Assembly (NCBI GenBank): GCA_030063045.1
Contig: JAQSEB010000055.1
Coordinates: 1,364,001 to 1,428,000 of the forward strand
Reading direction: 5' to 3'
Length of the DNA stretch: 64,000 nucleotides
From: Pratylenchus scribneri
Taxonomy: Eukaryota > Nematoda > Chromadorea > Rhabditida > Pratylenchidae
Made by a program: the position numbers and the translations under genes. Of this stretch, positions 28,787 through 41,276 are shown piece after piece; the stretch's first letter is position 1; the number at the start of each line of letters is the position of its first letter. The notes beneath the pieces were generated by a model that was not told the origin of the DNA, ran no database searches, and saw only the letters and a list, made by a program, of their open reading frames with translations.

Positions 28787-29016
28787 GGATTTGAATTTTT
28801 TTAAATTCTTTTGTTAGAATCATATTCTCCATCAAAAAATACAGTCCTATATTTTTTTTTGTTAATATACCCTCATACTGATTTTTTATGAATTTCTAAA
28901 AAATGGCCATATTTTTTATTTTGTTAATATACCCTCATACTGATTTTTTATGAATTTCTAAAAAATGGCCACAAAATTCAATTATGCCTAGGGTGTATTT
29001 GACATGTTTTGAGCTA
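28787..29016 (+). repeat. Chimeric 230-bp unit with internal deletion
   Basis: The first monomer runs normally to atggcca near 28909, then continues directly with tattttttattttg, which belongs to position ~63 of a following monomer. If the partner was a 170-bp Q unit, about 108 bp are missing across the join. The shared sequence at the junction is minimal, so end joining or replication slippage is more likely than homologous exchange. The higher-order pattern of region D begins immediately after it. Confidence 0.88.
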
Positions 29017-31225
29017 GGATTTGAATTTTTTTTAATTCTTTTGTTAGAATCATATTCTTCATCAAAAAATACAAGCCTATCTTTTTTTAGATTTTTAAAA
29101 TACCCTCATATTGATTTTTTATGAATTTCTAAAAAATGGCCACAAAATTCAATTATGCCTAGGGTGTATTTGACATGTTTTGAGCTAGGATTTGAATTTT
29201 TCAAAATTCTTTTGTTAGAATCATATTCTCCATCAAAAAATACAGTCCTATATTTTTTATTTTGTTAATATACCCTCATACTGATTTTTTATGAATTTCT
29301 AAAAAATGGCCACAAAATTCAATTATGCCTAGGGTGTATTTGACATGTTTTGAGCTAGGATTTGAATTTTTTTTAATTCTTTTGTTAGAATCATATTCTC
29401 CATCAAAAAATACAGTCCTATATTTTTTTTTTGTTAATATACCCTCATACTGATTTTTTATGAATTTCTAAAAAATGGCCACAAAATTCAATTATGCCTA
29501 GGGTGTATTTGACATGTTTTGAGCTAGGATTTGGATTTTTTTAAATTCTTTTGTTAGAATCATATTCTCCATCAAAAAATACAGTCCTATATTTTTTATT
29601 TTGTTAATATACCCTCATACTGATTTTTTATGAATTTCTAAAGGATGGCCACAAAATTCAATTATGCCTAGGGTGTATTTGACATGTTTTGAGCTAGGAT
29701 TTGAATTTTTCAAAATTCTTTTGTTAGAATCATATTCTCCATCAAAAAATACAGTCCTATATTTTTTATTTTGTTAATATACCCTCATACTGATTTTTTA
29801 TGAATTTCTAAAAAATGGCCACAAAATTCAATTATGCCTAGGGTGTATTTGACATGTTTTGAGCTAGGATTTGGATTTTTTTAAATTCTTTTGTTAGAAT
29901 CATATTCTCCATCAAAAAATACAGTCCTATATTTTTTATTTTGTTAATATACCCTCATACTGATTTTTTATGAATTTCTAAAAGATGGCCACAAAATTCA
30001 ATTATGCCTAGGGTGTATTTGACATGTTTTGAGCTAGGATTTGAATTTTTTAAAATTCTTTTGTTAGAATCATATTCTCCATCAAAAAATACAGTCCTAT
30101 ATTTTTTATTTTGTTAATATACCCTCATACTGATTTTTTATGAATTTCTAAAAAATGGCCACAAAATTCAATTATGCCTAGGGTGTATTTGACATGTTTT
30201 GAGCTAGGATTTGAATTTTTCAAAATTCTTTTGTTAGAATCATATTCTCCATCAAAAAATACAGTCCTATATTTTTTATTTTGTTAATATACCCTCATAC
30301 TGATTTTTTATGAATTTCTAAAAAATGGCCACAAAATTCAATTATGCCTAGGGTGTATTTGACATGTTTTGAGCTAGGATTTGAATTTTTCAAAATTCTT
30401 TTGTTAGAATCATATTCTCCATCAAAAAATACAGTCCTATATTTTTTATTTTGTTAATATACCCTCATACTGATTTTTTATGAATTTCTAAAAAATGGCC
30501 ACAAAATTCAATTATGCCTAGGGTGTATTTGACATGTTTTGAGCTAGGATTTGAATTTTTCAAAATTCTTTTGTTAGAATCATATTCTCCATCAAAAAAT
30601 ACAGTCCTATATTTTTTATTTTGTTAATATACCCTCATACTGATTTTTTATGAATTTCTAAAAAATGGCCACAAAATTCAATTATGCCTAGGGTGTATTT
30701 GACATGTTTTGAGCTAGGATTTGAATTTTTTGAAAATTCTTTTGTTAGAATCATATTCTCCATCAAAAAATACAGTCCTATATTTTTTATTTTGTTAATA
30801 TACCCTCATACTGATTTTTTATGAATTTCTAAAAAATGGCCACAAAATTCAATTATGCCTAGGGTGTATTTGACATGTTTTGAGCTAGGATTTGAATTTT
30901 TCAAAATTCTTTTGTTAGAATCATATTCTCCATCAAAAAATACAGTCCTATATTTTTTATTTTGTTAATATACCCTCATACTGATTTTTTATGAATTTCT
31001 AAAAAATGGCCACAAAATTCAATTATGCCTAGGGTGTATTTGACATGTTTTAGGCTAGGATTTGAATTTTTTTAAATTCTTTTGCTAGAATCATATTCTC
31101 CATCAAAAAATACAAGCCTATATTTTTTTTTGTTAATATACCCTCATATTGATTTTTTATGAATTTCTAAAAAATGGCCACAAAATTCAATTATTCCTAG
31201 GGTGTATTTGACATGTTTTGAGCTA
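29017..31225 (+). repeat. Region D block P, copy 1
   Basis: The ordered series is: ttttaattc with cttcatc and R (29017); caaa (29188); ttttaattc with a long T-tract (29358); ggatttgga with aaaggatgg (29527); caaa (29697); ggatttgga with aaaagatgg (29867); ttaaaattc (30037); then five caaa units (30207-30888) and a mixed unit (31058). The unit at 30717 is 171 bp with tgaaaattc. The series recurs at 38728, partly at 46395, and at 52520. Confidence 0.85.
30207..30376 (+). repeat. Representative 170-bp monomer (type caaa/Q)
   Basis: This copy is typical of the commonest type in the right-hand half of the window. Its layout by monomer position is: 1-6 ggattt; 7-22 a 16-bp dyad (gaatttt, 2-nt spacer, aaaattc); 23-47 ttcttttgttag then catattctccatc; 48-60 an A-tract and acagtcc; 61-90 the variable A/T cassette (here ttattttgttaat, 'Q'); 91-120 catactgatt, then T6A and TA6 flanking tgaatttc; 119-126 atggccac with the palindrome TGGCCA; 131-160 ttcaattatg, then CCTAGG, then gtatttgacatg; 161-170 ttttgagcta. 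G plus C is 44 of 170. No CENP-B box-like motif is present. Confidence 0.95.
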
Positions 31226-33780
31226 GGATTTGAATTTTTTTAAATTCTTTTGTTAGAATCATATTCTGCATCAAAAAATACAGTCCTATGTTTTTTATTT
31301 TGTTAATATACCCTCATACTGATTTTTTATGAATTTCTAAAAAATGGCCACAAAATTCAATTATGCCTAGGGTGTATTTGACATGTTTTGAGCTAGGATT
31401 TGAATTTTTTAAAATTCTTTTGTTAGAATCATATTCTCCATCAAAAAATACAGTCCTATATTTTTTATTTTGTTAATATACCCTCATACTGATTTTTTAT
31501 GAATTTCTAAAAAATGGCCACAAAATTCAATTATGCCTAGGGTGTATTTGACATGTTTTGAGCTAGGATTTGAATTTTTTTAAATTCTTTTGCTAGAATC
31601 ATATTCTCCATCAAAAAATACAAGCCTATCTTTTTTTAGATTTTTAAAATACCCTCATATTGATTTTTTATGAATTTCTAAAAAATGGCCACAAAATTCA
31701 ATTATGCCTAGGGTGTATTTGACATGTTTTGAGCTAGGATTTGAATTTTTTTAAATTCTTTTGTTAGAAACATATTCACCATCAAAAAATACAAGCCTAT
31801 CTTTTTTTAGATTTTTAAAATACCCTCATATTGATTTTTTATGAATTTCTAAAAAATGGCCACAAAATTCAATTATGAATTATGCCTAGGGTGTATTTAA
31901 CATGTTTTAAGCTAGGATTTGAATTTTTTTAAATTCTTTTGTTAGAATCATATTCTCCATCAAAAAATACAGTCCTATATTTTTTTTTGTTAATATACCC
32001 TCATACTGATTTTTTATGAATTTCTAAAAAATGGCCACAAAATTCAATTATGCCTAGTGTGTATTTGACATGTTTTGGGCTAGGATTTGAATTTTTCAAA
32101 ATTCTTTTGTTAGAATCATATTCTCCATCAAAAAATACAGTCCTATATTTTTTATTTTGTTAATATACCCTCATACTGATTTTTTATGAATTTCTAAAAA
32201 ATGGCCACAAAATTCAATTATGCCTAGGGTGTATTTGACATGTTTTGAGCTAGGATTTGAATTTTTTTTAATTCTTTTGTTAGAATCATATTCTTCATCA
32301 AAAAATACAAGCCTATCTTTTTTTAGATTTTTAAAATACCCTCATATTGATTTTTTATGAATTTCTAAAAAATGGCCACAAAATTCAATTATGCCTAGGG
32401 TGTATTTGACATGTTTTGAGCTAGGATTTGAATTTTTCAAAATTCTTTTGTTAGAATCATATTCTCCATCAAAAAATACAGTCCTATATTTTTTATTTTG
32501 TTAATATACCCTCATACTGATTTTTTATGAATTTCTAAAAAATGGCCACAAAATTCAATTATGCCTAGGGTGTATTTGACATGTTTTGAGCTAGGATTTG
32601 AATTTTTTTTAATTCTTTTGTTAGAATCATATTCTCCATCAAAAAATACAGTCCTATATTTTTTATTTTGTTAATATACCCTCATACTGATTTTTTATGA
32701 ATTTCTAAAAAATGGCCACAAAATTCAATTATGCCTAGGGTGTATTTGACATGTTTTGAGCTAGGATTTGAATTTTTTAAAATTCTTTTGTTAGAATCAT
32801 ATTCTCCATCAAAAAATACAGTCCTATATTTTTTTAGATTTTTAAAATACCCTCATATTGATTTTTTATGAATTTCTAAAAAATGGCCACAAAATTCAAT
32901 TATGCCTAGGGTGTATTTGACATGTTTTGAGCTAGGATTTGAATTTTTTTTAATTCTTTTGTTAGAATCATATTCTCCATCAAAAAATACAGTCCTATAT
33001 TTTTTATTTTGTTAATATACCCTCATACTGATTTTTTATGAATTTCTAAAAAATGGCCACAAAATTCAATTATGCCTAGGGTGTATTTGACATGTTTTGA
33101 GCTAGGATTTGAATTTTTTAAAATTCTTTTGTTAGAATCATATTCTCCATCAAAAAATACAAGCCTATCTTTTTTTAGATTTTTAAAATACCCTCATATT
33201 GATTTTTTATGAATTTCTAAAAAATGGCCACAAAATTCAATTATGCCTAGGGTGTATTTGACATGTTTTGAGCTAGGATTTGAATTTTTTTTAATTCTTT
33301 TGTTAGAATCATATTCTCCATCAAAAAATACAGTCCTATATTTTTTTTTTGTTAATATACCCTCATACTGATTTTTTATGAATTTCTAAAAAATGGCCAC
33401 AAAATTCAATTATGCCTAGGGTGTATTTGACATGTTTTGAGCTAGGATTTGGATTTTTTTAAATTCTTTTGTTAGAATCATATTCTCCATCAAAAAATAC
33501 AGTCCTATATTTTTTTTTGTTAATATACCCTCATACTGATTTTTTATGAATTTCTAAAAAATGGCCACAAAATTCAATTATGCCTAGTGTGTATTTGACA
33601 TGTTTTGGGCTAGGATTTGAATTTTTCAAAATTCTTTTGTTAGAATCATATTCTCCATCAAAAAATACAGTCCTATATTTTTTTTTGTTAATATACCCTC
33701 ATACTGATTTTTTATGAATTTCTAAAAAATGGCCACAAAATTCAATTATGCCTAGTGTGTATTTGACATGTTTTGAGCTA
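31226..33780 (+). repeat. 15-monomer 2,555-bp higher-order repeat, copy 1
   Basis: Fifteen units from the tatg-Q unit at 31226 to the unit at 33613. The order includes the tgctag R unit (31566), the 7-bp-insertion unit (31737), a short Q unit ending cctagtgtg (31915), cttcatc R (32253), alternating caaa, ttttaattc and ttaaaattc units, and a ggatttgga unit (33445). A private attctgcatc lies in the first unit. Confidence 0.87.
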
Positions 33781-36335
33781 GGATTTGAATTTTTTTAAAT
33801 TCTTTTGTTAGAATCATATTCTCCATCAAAAAATACAGTCCTATGTTTTTTATTTTGTTAATATACCCTCATACTGATTTTTTATGAATTTCTAAAAAAT
33901 GGCCACAAAATTCAATTATGCCTAGGGTGTATTTGACATGTTTTGAGCTAGGATTTGAATTTTTTAAAATTCTTTTGTTAGAATCATATTCTCCATCAAA
34001 AAATACAGTCCTATATTTTTTATTTTGTTAATATACCCTCATACTGATTTTTTATGAATTTCTAAAAAATGGCCACAAAATTCAATTATGCCTAGGGTGT
34101 ATTTGACATGTTTTGAGCTAGGATTTGAATTTTTTTAAATTCTTTTGCTAGAATCATATTCTCCATCAAAAAATACAAGCCTATCTTTTTTTAGATTTTT
34201 AAAATACCCTCATATTGATTTTTTATGAATTTCTAAAAAATGGCCACAAAATTCAATTATGCCTAGGGTGTATTTGACATGTTTTGAGCTAGGATTTGAA
34301 TTTTTTTAAATTCTTTTGTTAGAAACATATTCACCATCAAAAAATACAAGCCTATCTTTTTTTAGATTTTTAAAATACCCTCATATTGATTTTTTATGAA
34401 TTTCTAAAAAATGGCCACAAAATTCAATTATGAATTATGCCTAGGGTGTATTTAACATGTTTTAAGCTAGGATTTGAATTTTTTTAAATTCTTTTGTTAG
34501 AATCATATTCTCCATCAAAAAATACAGTCCTATATTTTTTTTTGTTAATATACCCTCATACTGATTTTTTATGAATTTCTAAAAAATGGCCACAAAATTC
34601 AATTATGCCTAGTGTGTATTTGACATGTTTTGGGCTAGGATTTGAATTTTTCAAAATTCTTTTGTTAGAATCATATTCTCCATCAAAAAATACAGTCCTA
34701 TATTTTTTATTTTGTTAATATACCCTCATACTGATTTTTTATGAATTTCTAAAAAATGGCCACAAAATTCAATTATGCCTAGGGTGTATTTGACATGTTT
34801 TGAGCTAGGATTTGAATTTTTTTTAATTCTTTTGTTAGAATCATATTCTTCATCAAAAAATACAAGCCTATCTTTTTTTAGATTTTTAAAATACCCTCAT
34901 ATTGATTTTTTATGAATTTCTAAAAAATGGCCACAAAATTCAATTATGCCTAGGGTGTATTTGACATGTTTTGAGCTAGGATTTGAATTTTTCAAAATTC
35001 TTTTGTTAGAATCATATTCTCCATCAAAAAATACAGTCCTATATTTTTTATTTTGTTAATATACCCTCATACTGATTTTTTATGAATTTCTAAAAAATGG
35101 CCACAAAATTCAATTATGCCTAGGGTGTATTTGACATGTTTTGAGCTAGGATTTGAATTTTTTTTAATTCTTTTGTTAGAATCATATTCTCCATCAAAAA
35201 ATACAGTCCTATATTTTTTATTTTGTTAATATACCCTCATACTGATTTTTTATGAATTTCTAAAAAATGGCCACAAAATTCAATTATGCCTAGGGTGTAT
35301 TTGACATGTTTTGAGCTAGGATTTGAATTTTTTAAAATTCTTTTGTTAGAATCATATTCTCCATCAAAAAATACAGTCCTATATTTTTTTAGATTTTTAA
35401 AATACCCTCATATTGATTTTTTATGAATTTCTAAAAAATGGCCACAAAATTCAATTATGCCTAGGGTGTATTTGACATGTTTTGAGCTAGGATTTGAATT
35501 TTTTTTAATTCTTTTGTTAGAATCATATTCTCCATCAAAAAATACAGTCCTATATTTTTTATTTTGTTAATATACCCTCATACTGATTTTTTATGAATTT
35601 CTAAAAAATGGCCACAAAATTCAATTATGCCTAGGGTGTATTTGACATGTTTTGAGCTAGGATTTGAATTTTTTAAAATTCTTTTGTTAGAATCATATTC
35701 TCCATCAAAAAATACAAGCCTATCTTTTTTTAGATTTTTAAAATACCCTCATATTGATTTTTTATGAATTTCTAAAAAATGGCCACAAAATTCAATTATG
35801 CCTAGGGTGTATTTGACATGTTTTGAGCTAGGATTTGAATTTTTTTTAATTCTTTTGTTAGAATCATATTCTCCATCAAAAAATACAGTCCTATATTTTT
35901 TTTTTGTTAATATACCCTCATACTGATTTTTTATGAATTTCTAAAAAATGGCCACAAAATTCAATTATGCCTAGGGTGTATTTGACATGTTTTGAGCTAG
36001 GATTTGGATTTTTTTAAATTCTTTTGTTAGAATCATATTCTCCATCAAAAAATACAGTCCTATATTTTTTTTTGTTAATATACCCTCATACTGATTTTTT
36101 ATGAATTTCTAAAAAATGGCCACAAAATTCAATTATGCCTAGTGTGTATTTGACATGTTTTGGGCTAGGATTTGAATTTTTCAAAATTCTTTTGTTAGAA
36201 TCATATTCTCCATCAAAAAATACAGTCCTATATTTTTTTTTGTTAATATACCCTCATACTGATTTTTTATGAATTTCTAAAAAATGGCCACAAAATTCAA
36301 TTATGCCTAGTGTGTATTTGACATGTTTTGAGCTA
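33781..36335 (+). repeat. 15-monomer 2,555-bp higher-order repeat, copy 2
   Basis: This copy directly abuts copy 1. Each start equals the copy 1 start plus 2,555 (33781, 33951, 34121, 34292, 34470, 34638 and on). The insertion marker unit is at 34292 and the cctagtg variants fall in the same places. It is a clean direct tandem duplication. Confidence 0.87.
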
Positions 36336-38041
36336 GGATTTGAATTTTTTTAAATTCTTTTGTTAGAATCATATTCTCCATCAAAAAATACAGTCCTATG
36401 TTTTTTATTTTGTTAATATACCCTCATACTGATTTTTTATGAATTTCTAAAAAATGGCCACAAAATTCAATTATGCCTAGGGTGTATTTGACATGTTTTG
36501 AGCTAGGATTTGAATTTTTTAAAATTCTTTTGTTAGAATCATATTCTCCATCAAAAAATACAGTCCTATATTTTTTATTTTGTTAATATACCCTCATACT
36601 GATTTTTTATGAATTTCTAAAAAATGGCCACAAAATTCAATTATGCCTAGGGTGTATTTGACATGTTTTGAGCTAGGATTTGAATTTTTTTAAATTCTTT
36701 TGCTAGAATCATATTCTCCATCAAAAAATACAAGCCTATCTTTTTTTAGATTTTTAAAATACCCTCATATTGATTTTTTATGAATTTCTAAAAAATGGCC
36801 ACAAAATTCAATTATGCCTAGGGTGTATTTGACATGTTTTGAGCTAGGATTTGAATTTTTGTTAAATTCTTTTGTTAGAAACATATTCACCATCAAAAAA
36901 TACAAGCCTATCTTTTTTTAGATTTTTAAAATACCCTCATATTGATTTTTTATGAATTTCTAAAAAATGGCCACAAAATTCAATTATGAATTATGCCTAG
37001 GGTGTATTTAACATGTTTTAAGCTAGGATTTGAATTTTTTTAAATTCTTTTGTTAGAATCATATTCTCCATCAAAAAATACAGTCCTATATTTTTTTTTG
37101 TTAATATACCCTCATACTGATTTTTTATGAATTTCTAAAAAATGGCCACAAAATTCAATTATGCCTAGTGTGTATTTGACATGTTTTGGGCTAGGATTTG
37201 AATTTTTCAAAATTCTTTTGTTAGAATCATATTCTCCATCAAAAAATACAGTCCTATATTTTTTATTTTGTTAATATACCCTCATACTGATTTTTTATGA
37301 ATTTCTAAAAAATGGCCACAAAATTCAATTATGCCTAGGGTGTATTTGACATGTTTTGAGCTAGGATTTGAATTTTTTTTAATTCTTTTGTTAGAATCAT
37401 ATTCTTCATCAAAAAATACAAGCCAATCTTTTTTTAGATTTTTAAAATACCCTCATATTGATTTTTTATGAATTTCTAAAAAATGGCCACAAAATTCAAT
37501 TATGCCTAGGGTGTATTTGACATGTTTTGAGCTAGGATTTGAATTTTTCAAAATTCTTTTGTTAGAATCATATTCTCCATCAAAAAATACAGTCCTATAT
37601 TTTTTATTTTGTTAATATACCCTCATACTGATTTTTTATGAATTTCTAAAAAATGGCCACAAAATTCAATTATGCCTAGGGTGTATTTGACATGTTTTGA
37701 GCTAGGATTTGAATTTTTTTTAATTCTTTTGTTAGAATCATATTCTCCATCAAAAAATACAGTCCTATATTTTTTTTTTGTTAATATACCCTCATACTGA
37801 TTTTTTATGAATTTCTAAAAAATGGCCACAAAATTCAATTATGCCTAGGGTGTATTTGACATGTTTTGAGCTAGGATTTGGATTTTTTTAAATTCTTTTG
37901 TTAGAATCATATTCTCCATCAAAAAATACAGTCCTATATTTTTTTTTGTTAATATACCCTCATACTGATTTTTTATGAATTTCTAAAAAATGGCCACAAA
38001 ATTCAATTATGCCTAGTGTGTATTTGACATGTTTTGGGCTA
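36336..38041 (+). repeat. Higher-order repeat, copy 3, with four monomers deleted
   Basis: The third copy follows directly. It matches for eight units, then passes from the caaa unit at 37535 to the long-T ttttaattc unit at 37705, skipping four units present at 32594-33275 in copy 1. The likely exchange was between two ttttaattc units, which are similar enough to mispair. A 1-bp G insertion (tttttgttaaattc) lies near 36861, and aagccaatc occurs at ~37427. Confidence 0.82.
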
Positions 38042-38727
38042 GGATTTGAATTTTTCAAAATTCTTTTGTTAGAATCATATTCTCCATCAAAAAATACAGT
38101 CCTATATTTTTTATTTTGTTAATATACCCTCATACTGATTTTTTATGAATTTCTAAAAAATGGCCACAAAATTCAATTATGCCTAGGGTGTATTTGACAT
38201 GTTTTGAGCTAGGATTTGAATTTTTTTAAATTCTTTTGTTAGAAACATATTCACCATCAAAAAATACAAGCCTATCTTTTTTTAGATTTTTAAAATACCC
38301 TCATATTGATTTTTTATGAATTTCTAAAAAATGGCCACAAAATTCAATTATGAATTATGCCTAGGGTGTATTTAACATGTTTTAAGCTAGGATTTGAATT
38401 TTTTTAAATTCTTTTGTTAGAATCATATTCTCCATCAAAAAATACAGTCCTATATTTTTTTTTGTTAATATACCCTCATACTGATTTTTTATGAATTTCT
38501 AAAAAATGGCCACAAAATTCAATTATGCCTAGTGTGTATTTGACATGTTTTGGGCTAGGATTTGAATTTTTCAAAATTCTTTTGTTAGAATCATATTCTC
38601 CATCAAAAAATACAGTCCTATATTTTTTATTTTGTTAATATACCCTCATACTGATTTTTTATGAATTTCTAAAAAATGGCCACAAAATTCAATTATGCCT
38701 AGGGTGTATTTGACATGTTTTGAGCTA
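38042..38727 (+). repeat. Join between repeat copy 3 and block P copy 2
   Basis: A caaa Q unit (38042) is followed directly by a gaaacatattcacc insertion-marker unit (38212), a short Q unit (38390) and a caaa unit (38558). The usual Q, ttaaaattc and tgctag R units before the marker are missing, so the interval between markers is only 1,365 bp (36847 to 38212). Confidence 0.75.
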
Positions 38728-40597
38728 GGATTTGAATTTTTTTTAATTCTTTTGTTAGAATCATATTCTTCATCAAAAAATACAAGCCTATCTTTTTTTA
38801 GATTTTTAAAATACCCTCATATTGATTTTTTATGAATTTCTAAAAAATGGCCACAAAATTCAATTATGCCTAGGGTGTATTTGACATGTTTTGAGCTAGG
38901 ATTTGAATTTTTCAAAATTCTTTTGTTAGAATCATATTCTCCATCAAAAAATACAGTCCTATATTTTTTATTTTGTTAATATACCCTCATACTGATTTTT
39001 TATGAATTTCTAAAAAATGGCCACAAAATTCAATTATGCCTAGGGTGTATTTGACATGTTTTGAGCTAGGATTTGAATTTTTTTTAATTCTTTTGTTAGA
39101 ATCATATTCTCCATCAAAAAATACAGTCCTATATTTTTTTTTTGTTAATATACCCTCATACTGATTTTTTATGAATTTCTAAAAAATGGCCACAAAATTC
39201 AATTATGCCTAGGGTGTATTTGACATGTTTTGAGCTAGGATTTGGATTTTTTTAAATTCTTTTGTTAGAATCATATTCTCCATCAAAAAATACAGTCCTA
39301 TATTTTTTATTTTGTTAATATACCCTCATACTGATTTTTTATGAATTTCTAAAGGATGGCCACAAAATTCAATTATGCCTAGGGTGTATTTGACATGTTT
39401 TGAGCTAGGATTTGAATTTTTCAAAATTCTTTTGTTAGAATCATATTCTCCATCAAAAAATACAGTCCTATATTTTTTATTTTGTTAATATACCCTCATA
39501 CTGATTTTTTATGAATTTCTAAAAAATGGCCACAAAATTCAATTATGCCTAGGGTGTATTTGACATGTTTTGAGCTAGGATTTGGATTTTTTTAAATTCT
39601 TTTGTTAGAATCATATTCTCCATCAAAAAATACAGTCCTATATTTTTTATTTTGTTAATATACCCTCATACTGATTTTTTATGAATTTCTAAAAGATGGC
39701 CACAAAATTCAATTATGCCTAGGGTGTATTTGACATGTTTTGAGCTAGGATTTGAATTTTTTAAAATTCTTTTGTTAGAATCATATTCTCCATCAAAAAA
39801 TACAGTCCTATATTTTTTATTTTGTTAATATACCCTCATACTGATTTTTTATGAATTTCTAAAAAATGGCTACAAAATTCAATTATGCCTAGGGTGTATT
39901 TGACATGTTTTGAGCTAGGATTTGAATTTTTCAAAATTCTTTTGTTAGAATCATATTCTCCATCAAAAAATACAGTCCTATATTTTTTATTTTGTTAATA
40001 TACCCTCATACTGATTTTTTATGAATTTCTAAAAAATGGCCACAAAATTCAATTATGCCTAGGGTGTATTTGACATGTTTTGAGCTAGGATTTGAATTTT
40101 TCAAAATTCTTTTGTTAGAATCATATTCTCCATCAAAAAATACAGTCCTATATTTTTTATTTTGTTAATATACCCTCATACTGATTTTTTATGAATTTCT
40201 AAAAAATGGCCACAAAATTCAATTATGCCTAGGGTGTATTTGACATGTTTTGAGCTAGGATTTGAATTTTTCAAAATTCTTTTGTTAGAATCATATTCTC
40301 CATCAAAAAATACAGTCCTATATTTTTTATTTTGTTAATATACCCTCATACTGATTTTTTATGAATTTCTAAAAAATGGCCACAAAATTCAATTATGCCT
40401 AGGGTGTATTTGACATGTTTTGAGCTAGGATTTGAATTTTTCAAAATTCTTTTGTTAGAATCATATTCTCCATCAAAAAATACAGTCCTATATTTTTTAT
40501 TTTGTTAATATACCCTCATACTGATTTTTTATGAATTTCTAAAAAATGGCCACAAAATTCAATTATGCCTAGGGTGTATTTGACATGTTTTAGGCTA
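38728..40597 (+). repeat. Region D block P, copy 2
   Basis: Starts equal copy 1 plus 9,711 bp (38728, 38899, 39069, 39238 and on). The terminal run of caaa units has four members here and five in copy 1, a one-monomer copy-number change. A private atggctac at ~39867 destroys the TGGCCA site in one unit. Confidence 0.85.
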
Positions 40598-41276
40598 GGA
40601 TTTGAATTTTTTTAAATTCTTTTGCTAGAATCATATTCTCCATCAAAAAATACAAGCCTATATTTTTTTTGTTAATATACCCTCATATTGATTTTTTATG
40701 AATTTCTAAAAAATGGCCACAAAATTCAATTATTCCTAGGGTGTATTTGACATGTTTTGAGCTAGGATTTGAATTTTTTTAAATTCTTTTGTTAGAATCA
40801 TATTCTCCATCAAAAAATACAGTCCTATGTTTTTTATTTTGTTAATATACCCTCATACTGATTTTTTATGAATTTCTAAAAAATGGCCACAAAATTCAAT
40901 TATGCCTAGGGTGTATTTGACATGTTTTGAGCTAGGATTTGAATTTTTTTAAATTCTTTTGTTAGAATCATATTCTCCATCAAAAAATACAAGTCTATCT
41001 TTTTTTAGATTTTTAAAATACCCTCATACTGATTTTTTATGAATTTCTAAAAAATGGCCACAAAATTCAATTATGCCTAGGGTGTATTTGACATGTTTTG
41101 AGCTAGGATTTGAATTTTTTTAAATTCTTTTGTTAGAATCATATTCTCCATCAAAAAATACAAGCCTATCTTTTTTTAGATTTTTAAAATACCCTCATAC
41201 TGATTTTTTATGAATTTCTAAAAAATGGCCACAAAATTCAATTATGCCTAGGGTGTATTTGACATGTTTTGAGCTA
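40598..41276 (+). repeat. Segment related to 27762-28437
   Basis: The unit at 40598 (aagcct with short Q cassette, ending ttattcc) is followed by a tatg-Q unit (40765), an R unit with the rare aagtctatc (40935) and another R unit (41106). The same order is seen at 27762, 27926, 28096 and 28267. The tgctag R unit present at 28438 has been lost before the insertion-marker unit at 41277. Confidence 0.75.
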
